From Suttonella indologenes (GTDB lineage Bacteria; Pseudomonadota; Gammaproteobacteria; Cardiobacteriales; Cardiobacteriaceae): 64,000 nucleotides of DNA. The notes beneath the pieces are model-generated. The model saw nothing but the letters and a program-made list of their open reading frames with translations. It was not told the DNA's origin and made no database searches. Position 1 is the stretch's first letter; each line of letters begins with the position of its first letter. The stretch spans positions 938,001-1,002,000 of the forward strand of contig NZ_UHIA01000004.1 in NCBI RefSeq assembly GCF_900460215.1. The letters run 5' to 3'. Both the position numbers and the translations under genes were made by a program. Shown here piece after piece: positions 26,541-34,517 of this stretch.

Positions 26541-27817
26541 TTATCGCCGTTTTCCTCATCACGCTCTTGGGTGCGATTGTTGCCGGCGTGCCGATTGCTT
26601 TTTCGCTGCTGCTTTGCGGCTTGGCGATGATGATTTATCTTGACGAATTCAGCGTGCAGATTATTGCCGAAAGCATTGTCGGCGGTGCGGACAGTTTCTC
26701 GCTGATGGCAATTCCCTTCTTTATTCTGGCGGGGGAAATCATGAATGCCGGCGGATTATCGCGCCGCATTATTGAATTGCCGATGAAATTGGTCGGGCAT
26801 AAACGCGGCGGCTTGGGCTATGTGGCGATTATGGCGGCGATGATTATGGCGAGTTTGTCCGGTTCGGCGGTGGCAGATACCGCAGCGGTCGCCGCCATGC
26901 TGATTCCCATGATGAAAGCGGCAGGCTATCCTGAGAACCGTTCCGCCGGCTTGATCGGCGCGGCAGGCATTATCGCGCCGATTATTCCGCCTTCGATTCC
27001 CTTCATTATTTTCGGCGTAACCAGCGGCGTCTCGATTACCAAACTTTTCATGGCAGGCATCTTTCCCGGCATTTTAATGGGCTGTGCTTTAGCATTGATG
27101 TGGTATTTCCAAGCGCGTCATATGCAATTGGACGTGCGGGAAAAAGCCTCATGGGTGGAAGTGCGGCAGGCATTGAAAAAAGGTTTTTGGGCTTTGCTGC
27201 TGCCGGTGATTATTATCGGCGGATTCCGTATGAAGATTTTCACACCGACCGAAGCGGGAGCGGTGGCGGCCGCTTATGCCTTGTTCGTCGCTATGCTCAT
27301 TTACGGTGAATTAAAAATGCGCGATTTATACGGCGTATTTTTAGCCTCGGCGAAAACGACTGCGGTCGTGATGTTTTTGGTAGCGGCGGCCAGCGTGCCT
27401 TCATGGTTTATCACCATTGCGGAATTGCCGCAAATGCTGGCGGAATTATTGGAGCCGATGTTGGATTCGCCGACTTTATTGCTGGCGATGATTATGGTCT
27501 TTGTCTTTGTCATCGGCATGGTGATGGATTTGACGCCGACGGTCTTAATTCTTACCCCGGTGTTGATGCCTTTGGTCAAAGAAGCCGGCATTGATCCCGT
27601 GTATTTCGGCGTCTTGTTTATCTTAAACACTTCTATCGGTTTGATTACGCCGCCGGTCGGTAATGTGCTCAACGTCATCACGGGCGTGACTAAAATGCCG
27701 TTCGACAAAGCGGCGAAGGGTATGCTGCCCTATGTCGCCTTATTAATCGGGTTGCTGATTTTATTTATCATTTTCCCGCAACTCATTATTGCGCCGTATA
27801 AATTCTTTAGCGGCTAG
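26537..27817 (+). CDS. yiaN: TRAP large permease subunit YiaN (DctM)
   Basis: A 426-residue, roughly 12-helix inner-membrane subunit forming the translocation path. The DctM signature blocks FFILAGEIMNAGG, ASLSGSAVADTAAVAAMLIPMM and PIIPPSIPFIIFG are present, as is the C-terminal TPPVGNVLNVITGV. Length matches E. coli YiaN (425). It overlaps yiaM by four bases and is followed 23 bp later by yiaO. Confidence 0.93.
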   Translation: MIIAVFLITLLGAIVAGVPIAFSLLLCGLAMMIYLDEFSVQIIAESIVGGADSFSLMAIPFFILAGEIMNAGGLSRRIIELPMKLVGHKRGGLGYVAIMAAMIMASLSGSAVADTAAVAAMLIPMMKAAGYPENRSAGLIGAAGIIAPIIPPSIPFIIFGVTSGVSITKLFMAGIFPGILMGCALALMWYFQARHMQLDVREKASWVEVRQALKKGFWALLLPVIIIGGFRMKIFTPTEAGAVAAAYALFVAMLIYGELKMRDLYGVFLASAKTTAVVMFLVAAASVPSWFITIAELPQMLAELLEPMLDSPTLLLAMIMVFVFVIGMVMDLTPTVLILTPVLMPLVKEAGIDPVYFGVLFILNTSIGLITPPVGNVLNVITGVTKMPFDKAAKGMLPYVALLIGLLILFIIFPQLIIAPYKFFSG

Positions 27818-27840
27818 TTTTTACTCACGAGGAGAACAAT

Positions 27841-28818
27841 ATGAAACCTACCTTACTTGCAGCAGTCATCGCTGCCGCGGCATTGGCATTTGCGCCGGCA
27901 CAGGCGGCAACCAAATTAAAATTCGGCTATGAAGCGCCGCGCAGCGATACGCAGCATATTGCCGCCAAACGTTTCCAAGAATTGTTGAAAGAAAAAACCG
28001 GCGGCGAATTGGATTTATCGCTGTTCCCAGATAGCGCCCTAGGCAATGCACAAGCGATGATCAGCAGCGTGCGCTCAGGTACTTTGGATATCGAAATGTC
28101 AGGTTCGCCGAATTTCACGGGCTTGGCAGGGCGTTTGAACGTAATTGATATTCCCTTTATTTTCCGCGACAAAGAACATGCTTTCAAAGTACTGGACGGC
28201 GAAATCGGTGACGGTCTAATGAAAGATTTGGAAGGGCAAGGCTTAAAACCTTTGGCTTGGTGGGATGTGGGCTTCCGTGCTATTTCCAATTCCAAGCAGC
28301 CGGTCAAAACGCCGGCGGATGTGAAAGGGCTTAAAATCCGTACCAATCAAAACCCGATGTATATCAAAGCATTTGAAATCTTAGGCGCCAATCCGGTACC
28401 GATGCCTTTGGCAGAGCTCTACACCGCTTTGGAAACCAAAACCGTTGACGCGCAAGAGCACCCGGTGGGCATTTTATATTCCGTAAAATTATACGAAGTA
28501 CAAAAACACCTGTCTTTAACCAATCATGGCTACACGCCTTTGTTGGTTGTGATGAACAAGGCAAAATTCGATGCTTTGCCGGTGGAGCAGCAGGAAGCCT
28601 TAATCAGTGCCGCGAAAGAAGCGGGCGCTTATCAACGTCAGCTGAATGCAGATAAAGAAGCGGAAATGCTAGCGCAAATGGAAAAAGAAGGCCTGCAAAT
28701 CATTCGTGATGTGGATACCACGCCGTTTCGCGAAGCGATTGGCGGCGAAGTGCGGAAAATGTTTATCGACCAACACGGCGATGAATTACCCAAAGCGATT
28801 GACGCTTTAGCAGAATAA
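27841..28818 (+). CDS. yiaO: TRAP solute-binding protein YiaO (DctP family)
   Basis: A 325-residue periplasmic binding protein with signal peptide ending AQA (about residue 22). The DctP-family markers are GNAQAMISSVRSGTLDIEMSG, the ligand-clamping Arg in KGLKIRTNQNPMYIKAFEILGANPVPMPLAELYTAL and the DAQEHP block after it. It captures 2,3-diketo-L-gulonate for YiaMN. AGGAGA precedes the ATG. A strong hairpin terminator follows, so most transcripts probably end here. Confidence 0.93.
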   Translation: MKPTLLAAVIAAAALAFAPAQAATKLKFGYEAPRSDTQHIAAKRFQELLKEKTGGELDLSLFPDSALGNAQAMISSVRSGTLDIEMSGSPNFTGLAGRLNVIDIPFIFRDKEHAFKVLDGEIGDGLMKDLEGQGLKPLAWWDVGFRAISNSKQPVKTPADVKGLKIRTNQNPMYIKAFEILGANPVPMPLAELYTALETKTVDAQEHPVGILYSVKLYEVQKHLSLTNHGYTPLLVVMNKAKFDALPVEQQEALISAAKEAGAYQRQLNADKEAEMLAQMEKEGLQIIRDVDTTPFREAIGGEVRKMFIDQHGDELPKAIDALAE

Positions 28819-28838
28819 GCGCATAAGGCTTTTTAGAA

Positions 28839-28861
28839 AAAAGGGGACTTGTTCCCCTTTT
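28839..28861 (+). terminator. Terminator between yiaO and lyxK
   Basis: AAAAGGGGA (28839-28847) pairs with TCCCCTTTT (28853-28861) across CTTGT. It is placed inside the operon, so lyxK depends on read-through or its own promoter. Confidence 0.8.
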
Positions 28862-28880
28862 CTTAATAGGAGAGGAAAGA

Positions 28881-30359
28881 ATGGATTATTGGCTTGGAAT
28901 TGATTGTGGCGGTACTTTTATCAAAGCCGCCGCGGTAAAGGCGAGCGGCGAAACTGTCTGTTTGGCAAGACGCAATCTTGCCGTAATCAGCGAACAGCCG
29001 GGATATGCCGAGCGTGACGGTGAGCAATTATGGCAGGTATTGGCGGAAGTGATTCGCGAAATATGTGCGCAAATTTCTGCCGATTCCATTCGCGGGATTG
29101 GTATTTCCGCGCAAGGCAAAGGATTGTTTACCTTGGATAAAAAGGGTAATACGCTTGGGCGAGGCATTTTATCTTCGGATCAACGCGCCCTGCCGATCGT
29201 CAAAGCCTATCAAGCCCAAGAAATTCCCGCCAAACTCTATCCGCATACGCGGCAAACCTTATGGACAGGGCATCCGGTATCGATTCTGCGCGCTCTGAAA
29301 GAACAGCAGCCCGAGCGTTATCAAGCCATCGGTGCCGTGATGATGTCGCATGATTATTTGCGCTACCGCTTAAGCGGCAGTATTGCCTGCGAAGAAACCA
29401 ATATTTCCGAATCCAATTTATATAATTTCAATACAGGGAATTATGATAAAAACCTCGCTGAATTGTTGGGCATCGGCGAAATTATCGAACATTTGCCGAC
29501 AATCGTTGCCGCCACCGAAATCGCAGGCAGGGTAAGCGAAGAAGCCGCCGCTTTGACGGGGCTGACAGTCGGAACGCCGATTGTCGGCGGATTGTTTGAC
29601 GTCGTATCCACCGCCATGTGTGCCGGTTTGGCGGGCGAGCATATGCTTAACGTCGTATTAGGCACTTGGTCGGTAGTCACCGGCATCACTCGGGAAATCG
29701 ACGACAGCCAAAACCTAGCCTTTGTGTACGGCAAATCGGCACAAGCAGGGGAATATATCGTGCATGAAGCGAGTCCGACCTCAGCCGCTAATTTGGAATG
29801 GATTAATGATTTGCTGGGCAATCAGGACTATCGGACCGTCAATCGGATGATTGCCGATTTGCCGCCGGCGGCAAGCAGCGTATTTTTCCTACCTTTTCTC
29901 TATGGCTCGAATGCAGGCTTAGGCATGCAGGCCGGCTTATACGGTTTGCAATCATTCCATCAAAAAGCGCATATCTATCAGGCGGTTTTCGAGGGCGTGT
30001 TGTTCAGCTTGATGACACATATTCAGCGCATGAGCATACGTTTTCCGCAGGTAGAAATCTTGCGTGTAACGGGAGGGCCGGCGAAATCCGCGGTATGGAT
30101 GCAAATGTTGGCGGATATCAGCGGAAAAATCGTGGAGATTCCGCAAATTGAAGAAACCGGCTGTTTGGGTGCCGCAATTGCGGCTATGGTCGGCACAGGA
30201 CTTTATCCCGATGTTAACAGCGCCGCCGCTGCTTTGAAGCATGAAATTGTGCGTTACATTCCCAATCCTGAGCATCAAGCCGCTTATGCGGAAAAATATC
30301 GCCGCTATCAATTATTAACGGAACAATTGCAAGCTTTCAATCAATTGCTGAGTGCTTAA
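28881..30359 (+). CDS. lyxK: L-xylulose / 3-keto-L-gulonate kinase, FGGY family
   Basis: A 492-residue carbohydrate kinase that phosphorylates L-xylulose or 3-keto-L-gulonate. The FGGY fold shows LGIDCGGTFIKAA at the N-terminus (phosphate-1), a catalytic Asp region in GGLFDVVSTAMC and the adenosine block RVTGGPAKSAVWMQMLADISGK. Length equals E. coli LyxK (498). It closes the yia operon. The enterobacterial partners sgbH, sgbU and sgbE do not follow; the next 500 bp hold only miniature elements. The decarboxylase and epimerases must lie elsewhere or be absent. Confidence 0.88.
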   Translation: MDYWLGIDCGGTFIKAAAVKASGETVCLARRNLAVISEQPGYAERDGEQLWQVLAEVIREICAQISADSIRGIGISAQGKGLFTLDKKGNTLGRGILSSDQRALPIVKAYQAQEIPAKLYPHTRQTLWTGHPVSILRALKEQQPERYQAIGAVMMSHDYLRYRLSGSIACEETNISESNLYNFNTGNYDKNLAELLGIGEIIEHLPTIVAATEIAGRVSEEAAALTGLTVGTPIVGGLFDVVSTAMCAGLAGEHMLNVVLGTWSVVTGITREIDDSQNLAFVYGKSAQAGEYIVHEASPTSAANLEWINDLLGNQDYRTVNRMIADLPPAASSVFFLPFLYGSNAGLGMQAGLYGLQSFHQKAHIYQAVFEGVLFSLMTHIQRMSIRFPQVEILRVTGGPAKSAVWMQMLADISGKIVEIPQIEETGCLGAAIAAMVGTGLYPDVNSAAAALKHEIVRYIPNPEHQAAYAEKYRRYQLLTEQLQAFNQLLSA

Positions 30360-30361
30360 AA

Positions 30362-30454
30362 TATAGTACCTTAACTTCAAAATGAGACTTAGAGATACAC
30401 ATTTTGTCAGGAGAAGCGCTTAGAATAATCTCATTTTGAAGTTAAGAGACTATA
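30362..30454. repeat. 93-bp TA-flanked miniature element, copy 1
   Basis: 26-bp terminal inverted repeats with two mismatches (TATAGTaCcTTAACTTC.. at the left; GAAGTTAAGAGACTATA at the right). It is identical over its length to 30607-30699 and starts three bases after the lyxK stop. Confidence 0.85.
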
Positions 30455-30477
30455 ATAGAGACTTATCGCTAATCGAT

Positions 30478-30578
30478 TATGGTCGAAGAAGTAGAAAAAT
30501 AGTATCAGTCGCTGGTCGCAGACAGGAAGGCTGTACGGCAAGCTAAGTCCGTAATACTTTTTCAATTCTTCGACTATA
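30478..30578. repeat. Correia-like miniature element, diverged
   Basis: Begins TATGGTCGAAGAAG and ends TCAATTCTTCGACTATA. The interior keeps GCAGACAG, GTACGGCAAG and CCGTAATAC in the order seen in 57162-57270. It lies between the two 93-bp elements. Confidence 0.7.
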
Positions 30579-30606
30579 GCGTATGATTTTTAAAGAGCTA
30601 CTGAAA

Positions 30607-30699
30607 TATAGTACCTTAACTTCAAAATGAGACTTAGAGATACACATTTTGTCAGGAGAAGCGCTTAGAATAATCTCATTTTGAAGTTAAGAGACTATA
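30607..30699. repeat. 93-bp TA-flanked miniature element, copy 2
   Basis: Identical in sequence and orientation to 30362-30454. Confidence 0.85.
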
Positions 30700-30869
30700 A
30701 TAGGAAGCTTAAGGCTTCAAGTATTGGTCTTTCTCGTAAATTGATTATAAATTAATGGCTTCGATGTTTATGTCCAAGCTCATTTATCATGGTTTGTTTT
30801 TTCGGGCATCAATGCCCAAACTACGGATGTTTTGGCGATTATATCTGTTGTCAGAGCAAAACGATTTAT

Positions 30870-32546
30870 TTAAAACAGACCGATCACATTGCCTTCTGCG
30901 TCCACGTCAATCTGATGTGCGGCAGGCTGTTTCGGCAGTCCGGGCATTTTCATGATGTTGCCGCAGATAACGACGATAAATCCCGCACCGGCAGAGAGGC
31001 TGAGGTTGCGTACATGGAGGCTGAAGCCTTCGGGCGCGCCCAGCAATTGCGGATTATCGCTGAAAGAGTATTGGGTTTTGGCAATGCAAATCGGCAGTTG
31101 GCTTTTGCCGAGGACATTGAGTTGTTCTAGTTCTTGCTTGGCTTCGCTGCTGTATTCGACTTGCGCCGCGCCGTAGATTTTTTTGGCAAGCGCGGCAATT
31201 TTGTCTTCGATACTGTCTTCCAGCGCATAGGCAAAACGAAAGGAGGGGTTTGCGGCGTCGATGTTTTTGATGATTTTTTCGGCCAGTTCGATACCGCCTG
31301 CACCGCCTTTCGCCCAGACTTCCGTCAATGCGATATCCGCAGCTGCGGCGGCGCAAGCCTCTTGCACGGCGACAAGTTCTTTGTCGCTGTCGCTATTAAA
31401 GCGGTTGAGGGCGACGACTACCGGCAAGCCGAATGCCTGTTGCATATTGCAGATGTGGCGGCGCAGATTGCTTAGCCCGATATGCAAGGCTTCGAGGTTT
31501 TCGTCGTTGAGTTGTTCTTTGCCAAGTCCGCCGTTGTATTTCAAGGCGCGCACGGTGGCGACAATGACGGCGGCATCGGGTTGCAGACCGGCAAGGCGGC
31601 ATTTGATGTCGCAGAATTTTTCCGCGCCCAAATCCGCGCCGAAGCCTGCTTCGGTTACGACATAATCGCCGAGATGCAGGGCAAGGCGGGTGGCGATGAC
31701 GGAATTGCAGCCGTGCGCGATATTGGCAAAAGGTCCGCCGTGTACGAAAGCGGGCGTGCCGGCGAGGGTTTGCACGAGATTGGGTTTTAGGGCGTCTTTG
31801 AGGAGGGCGGTCATGGCGCCTTGTGCTTGGATGTCGCGGGCATAGATGGCTTCGCCCGTTTTACTGTAGGCGATTAAGATGTTGCCAAGGCGTTGTTTTA
31901 AATCCTGTAAATCTTTGGCTAAGCAGAAGATTGCCATGACTTCAGAGGCGACGCTGATGTCAAAGCCGTCGCTGCGCATCACGCCGTCGCTGCTTTTGCC
32001 CATGCCGCTGACGATGTGGCGCAATTGGCGGTCGTTCATATCCAGCGCACGCCGCCACAGAATGCGTTTCGGATCGATGTTTAAGGTATTGCCTTGATGG
32101 ATATGGTTGTCTAGGAGGGCGGCAAGCAGGTTGTTGGCGGCGGTAATGGCATGAAAATCGCCGGTGAAATGCAGGTTGATGTCTTCCATCGGCACAACTT
32201 GCGCGTAGCCGCCGCCTGCCGCACCGCCTTTGATGCCGAAGACGGGTCCTAGCGAAGGTTCGCGTATGGCGACAATGGCTTGTCTGCCTATGTGATTCAG
32301 CGCGTCGGCGAGTCCGATGGTAACGGTAGTTTTTCCTTCGCCGGCGGGGGTGGGGTTAATGGCGGTAACTAAAATGAGTTTGCCTTGTTTTGCCGGCAGG
32401 GTATAGGCGTCTTGAGGCGCGATTTTCGCTTTGAAATGTCCGTAGGGTTCCAATTGAGCGGCGGATAGTCCGAGTGTGGCGGCGATGTCTTGAATGGGGC
32501 GAATCTTGGCTTGGCGGGCGATTTCAGCGTCTGTCAGATGGCTCAT
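30870..32546 (-). CDS. fhs: Formate-tetrahydrofolate ligase
   Basis: A 558-residue cytoplasmic enzyme making 10-formyl-THF from formate, ATP and THF. The P-loop-like TPAGEGKTT (66-74) and the family blocks REPSLGPVFGIKGGAAGGGYAQV, TGDFHAITAANNLLAAL and VVTEAGFGADLGAEKFCDIKC are complete. Length is typical (about 555). It is the last of four closely spaced minus-strand genes (CSD-barnase, barstar, ligE, fhs; gaps of 1, 2 and 9 bp), so it is probably co-transcribed with them although the functions are unrelated. Confidence 0.95.
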   Translation of the reverse strand: MSHLTDAEIARQAKIRPIQDIAATLGLSAAQLEPYGHFKAKIAPQDAYTLPAKQGKLILVTAINPTPAGEGKTTVTIGLADALNHIGRQAIVAIREPSLGPVFGIKGGAAGGGYAQVVPMEDINLHFTGDFHAITAANNLLAALLDNHIHQGNTLNIDPKRILWRRALDMNDRQLRHIVSGMGKSSDGVMRSDGFDISVASEVMAIFCLAKDLQDLKQRLGNILIAYSKTGEAIYARDIQAQGAMTALLKDALKPNLVQTLAGTPAFVHGGPFANIAHGCNSVIATRLALHLGDYVVTEAGFGADLGAEKFCDIKCRLAGLQPDAAVIVATVRALKYNGGLGKEQLNDENLEALHIGLSNLRRHICNMQQAFGLPVVVALNRFNSDSDKELVAVQEACAAAAADIALTEVWAKGGAGGIELAEKIIKNIDAANPSFRFAYALEDSIEDKIAALAKKIYGAAQVEYSSEAKQELEQLNVLGKSQLPICIAKTQYSFSDNPQLLGAPEGFSLHVRNLSLSAGAGFIVVICGNIMKMPGLPKQPAAHQIDVDAEGNVIGLF

Positions 32547-32555
32547 GCTAACTCC

Positions 32556-33404
32556 TTATTCTTCACGGATGCGCCAAAAGGTAGCAAAGCGCGGCAATCC
32601 TTTGTCGGTATAGCCGCGAAAGCGGAAAGTGATACGGCTGCCAATCGGTGGCGGCGATTGGCGTTGGGCGTCTGAAAAGCCGCTGCCGATGCGGATGATT
32701 CTGCCGTCGTCCAGGCGGCAGAGCAGCGCACCCAAGCGTCCCTGATGTCTACCTTGTCCTTCGAGATGCGCTAATACGCGGCATTCGGCGTCGTCATGGC
32801 TTTTGAGCTTGAGCATGAATTCGCTGCGCGTGGCGAGATAGGGCGCTTCGGGCGCGCGCAAGATTAAGCCTTCGCCGCCTGCGTCTTCGATGTTGGCTCT
32901 TAATGCTTCGGCATGGGCAATGTCGCGAATCGGGATTTGTTCAATTAGCCGCAGTTGATTTTGCGGCTGTCCTTCCAGCCAGTCGGTAAAGGTTTGAAGT
33001 CTGGCATTCAAACCGCCGCCTGCCTGCGGTACGTCGAAGATGTGGTAGCGAATGTCCTGCCATTGCTTATTGCGCAGTCGGCTGAGGGTTTCTTGAAAGC
33101 GTCCGCGTCCGAGATAAAGTTCACCGTCCAAAGGGAAGGGCGGCAGTTGTGCAAGAAAATCGGCAGGTGCGTCAAAAATGTTGCCTTTGCGCGAATACAG
33201 ATGTCTGCCGTCCCAATAGGCGCGCACGCCGTCTAATTTCTCGCTGGCAAGCCAGCCGTTTACGCTTTGTTGACGGTAACTCTGCGCCAGCATGAGGGGC
33301 GATGCAATACCGGCTTGCTGCGCTGGTTGCGCCGTCGCCGGCGTCAATAATCCCATGCCGAGTGCAAAACTTGTCGCATATAAAGGTATGAGGATTGTGC
33401 GCAT
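32556..33404 (-). CDS. ligE: Periplasmic ATP-dependent DNA ligase (LigE type)
   Basis: A 282-residue small ATP-dependent ligase with a signal peptide (cleavage near residue 25, ATA-Q). This is the hallmark of Lig E of Haemophilus and Neisseria, thought to act on DNA in the periplasm or outside the cell, perhaps with natural competence or biofilm DNA. The nucleotidyl-accepting lysine is in EKLDGVR (Lys56). DGELYLGRG, EGLILRAP and the KLKSHDDAECRVL motif V complete the adenylation domain. A C-terminal OB fold ends in GLPRFATFWRIRE. Two bases separate it from barstar. Confidence 0.92.
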   Translation of the reverse strand: MRTILIPLYATSFALGMGLLTPATAQPAQQAGIASPLMLAQSYRQQSVNGWLASEKLDGVRAYWDGRHLYSRKGNIFDAPADFLAQLPPFPLDGELYLGRGRFQETLSRLRNKQWQDIRYHIFDVPQAGGGLNARLQTFTDWLEGQPQNQLRLIEQIPIRDIAHAEALRANIEDAGGEGLILRAPEAPYLATRSEFMLKLKSHDDAECRVLAHLEGQGRHQGRLGALLCRLDDGRIIRIGSGFSDAQRQSPPPIGSRITFRFRGYTDKGLPRFATFWRIREE

Positions 33405-33406
33405 GT

Positions 33407-33745
33407 TTAGCCTTTTTTATCTTTGTCTTGAATAATCCACAGTTGCGGCTGCTGCCAAGCGTCGTAGGCATCGACAATCAGGCTGATGAATTCTTTTAGC
33501 GCCGTTTTGTTCAGTTGGTCGACGCCGTGCAAATCCAAAACCAGATGCTCTATTTCGCTGTCTTGCAGACAGTCCCAAGCGGCATCCCAACTTTTGCTAT
33601 TGTAGTAATCGGGAAAACGGCAGGCTTCGCCCAATGCGGTCAGAATGCGGTTTTTGTCTACACTCGACCCGATGTTCAGTTCGATCGCTTGGGCTGGCGC
33701 TTGCTCTTTGCTGCTGCGGTATTGAATGGCGGGACTGCGGCTCAT
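33407..33745 (-). CDS. Barstar-family ribonuclease inhibitor
   Basis: A 112-residue cytoplasmic protein of the barstar family. The diagnostic stretch ALGEACRFPDYYNSKSWDAAWDCL (residues about 37-60) contains the Tyr/Asn/Trp/Asp cluster that barstar uses to plug the barnase active site. It is coded one base after the barnase-fusion stop, with its GGAG inside the end of that gene, so the two are made together. The expected role is to neutralise the ribonuclease before or unless it is exported. Confidence 0.9.
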   Translation of the reverse strand: MSRSPAIQYRSSKEQAPAQAIELNIGSSVDKNRILTALGEACRFPDYYNSKSWDAAWDCLQDSEIEHLVLDLHGVDQLNKTALKEFISLIVDAYDAWQQPQLWIIQDKDKKG

Positions 33746-33746
33746 G

Positions 33747-34400
33747 TCATTTCTCCAATTGACGGAAACTGCGGTAATGGTCTTCGGTGTAGTAATACAC
33801 TTCGGGCGGATTACCTCCTGTTACGATGCGACGGGTGCCGCGATCGTGCGCTTCGGGCGTCGGCACCGTGTATTCGCGATAATAGCCTTGTTCTTTGCGC
33901 GGCAGCAGCCCTTCGCGATTGTAAAAGACTTTGCCGTCATGTTCGGGATAAGGGAAAGGGCCGCCGGCTTCAATGCGCGCCAAACTGCGTCTGAGTTCGG
34001 GGTCTTGGGTATGGGCGAAGCTGCTGTGGCTTAGCTCGCTTTCATCGCTGAGGGTGAAAAAATTCACGCCAAAAATACTGCCGAGAATCAGCAGGATAAT
34101 GATGAGTGCGGTATTGAAGAGTTTGCCTAGAGGGCTGAGTTTGGTTTTGCCGTTTGCTGGCGCTGCGGCATTAGTTTGCGGTGCAAGCGGCGGCAAATGC
34201 GGAGCGGTATTGACGGCGGCTGTTGCCGGACGTCCGCCGCTTTTGGGATCGTATTGATAATAAACGGTTAAGCCTTCACGCGGCGCTTCTTTACCAAGCC
34301 ATGCCGAGAGGTGGAAAAAGATGTCTGCGCCGCCTTTCTCAGGGCGGATAAATCCGTAACTGTTGCCTGCGTTCCAATGTTTGATGGTGCCGACTTGCAT
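33747..34400 (-). CDS. Cold-shock domain / transmembrane / barnase-type ribonuclease fusion
   Basis: A 217-residue protein in three parts. Residues 1-65 are a cold-shock domain with SYGFI (14-18) and DIFFH (26-30) RNA-binding motifs. A Pro/Ala-rich linker leads to one transmembrane helix (about 97-117). Residues about 130-217 are an N1/T1-type guanyl ribonuclease: EGLLP, catalytic Glu176 in YYREY, Arg190/191 in TRRIV and His208 in TEDHYRSF. Lysines before the helix suggest a cytoplasmic N-terminus and a periplasmic ribonuclease. I chose ATG 34400 (MQVGTIKHW) because the upstream ATG at 34430 overlaps a TACAAT -10-like box. Barstar follows by one base. Confidence 0.88.
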   Translation of the reverse strand: MQVGTIKHWNAGNSYGFIRPEKGGADIFFHLSAWLGKEAPREGLTVYYQYDPKSGGRPATAAVNTAPHLPPLAPQTNAAAPANGKTKLSPLGKLFNTALIIILLILGSIFGVNFFTLSDESELSHSSFAHTQDPELRRSLARIEAGGPFPYPEHDGKVFYNREGLLPRKEQGYYREYTVPTPEAHDRGTRRIVTGGNPPEVYYYTEDHYRSFRQLEK

Positions 34401-34473
34401 CACTATCCCCAATAAATAATTTGGAGGCATTGTAGCGAGTGGTTATGATTTCGGCAATTCTTTTTTGGCATAA

Positions 34474-34501
34474 GAAAACCGCCGTCTCAGCGGCGGTTTT
34501 C
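34474..34501 (-). terminator. Terminator downstream of gapA
   Basis: GAAAACCGCCG (34474-34484) pairs with CGGCGGTTTTC (34491-34501), loop TCTCAG, sixteen bases past the gapA stop. Confidence 0.85.
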
Positions 34502-34517
34502 ATCAGTTTTTCGCGGA

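Noticed and set aside
30755..31130. Plus-strand ORFs at the end of fhs
   Set aside because: Most of their length is antisense to the conserved fhs C-terminus.
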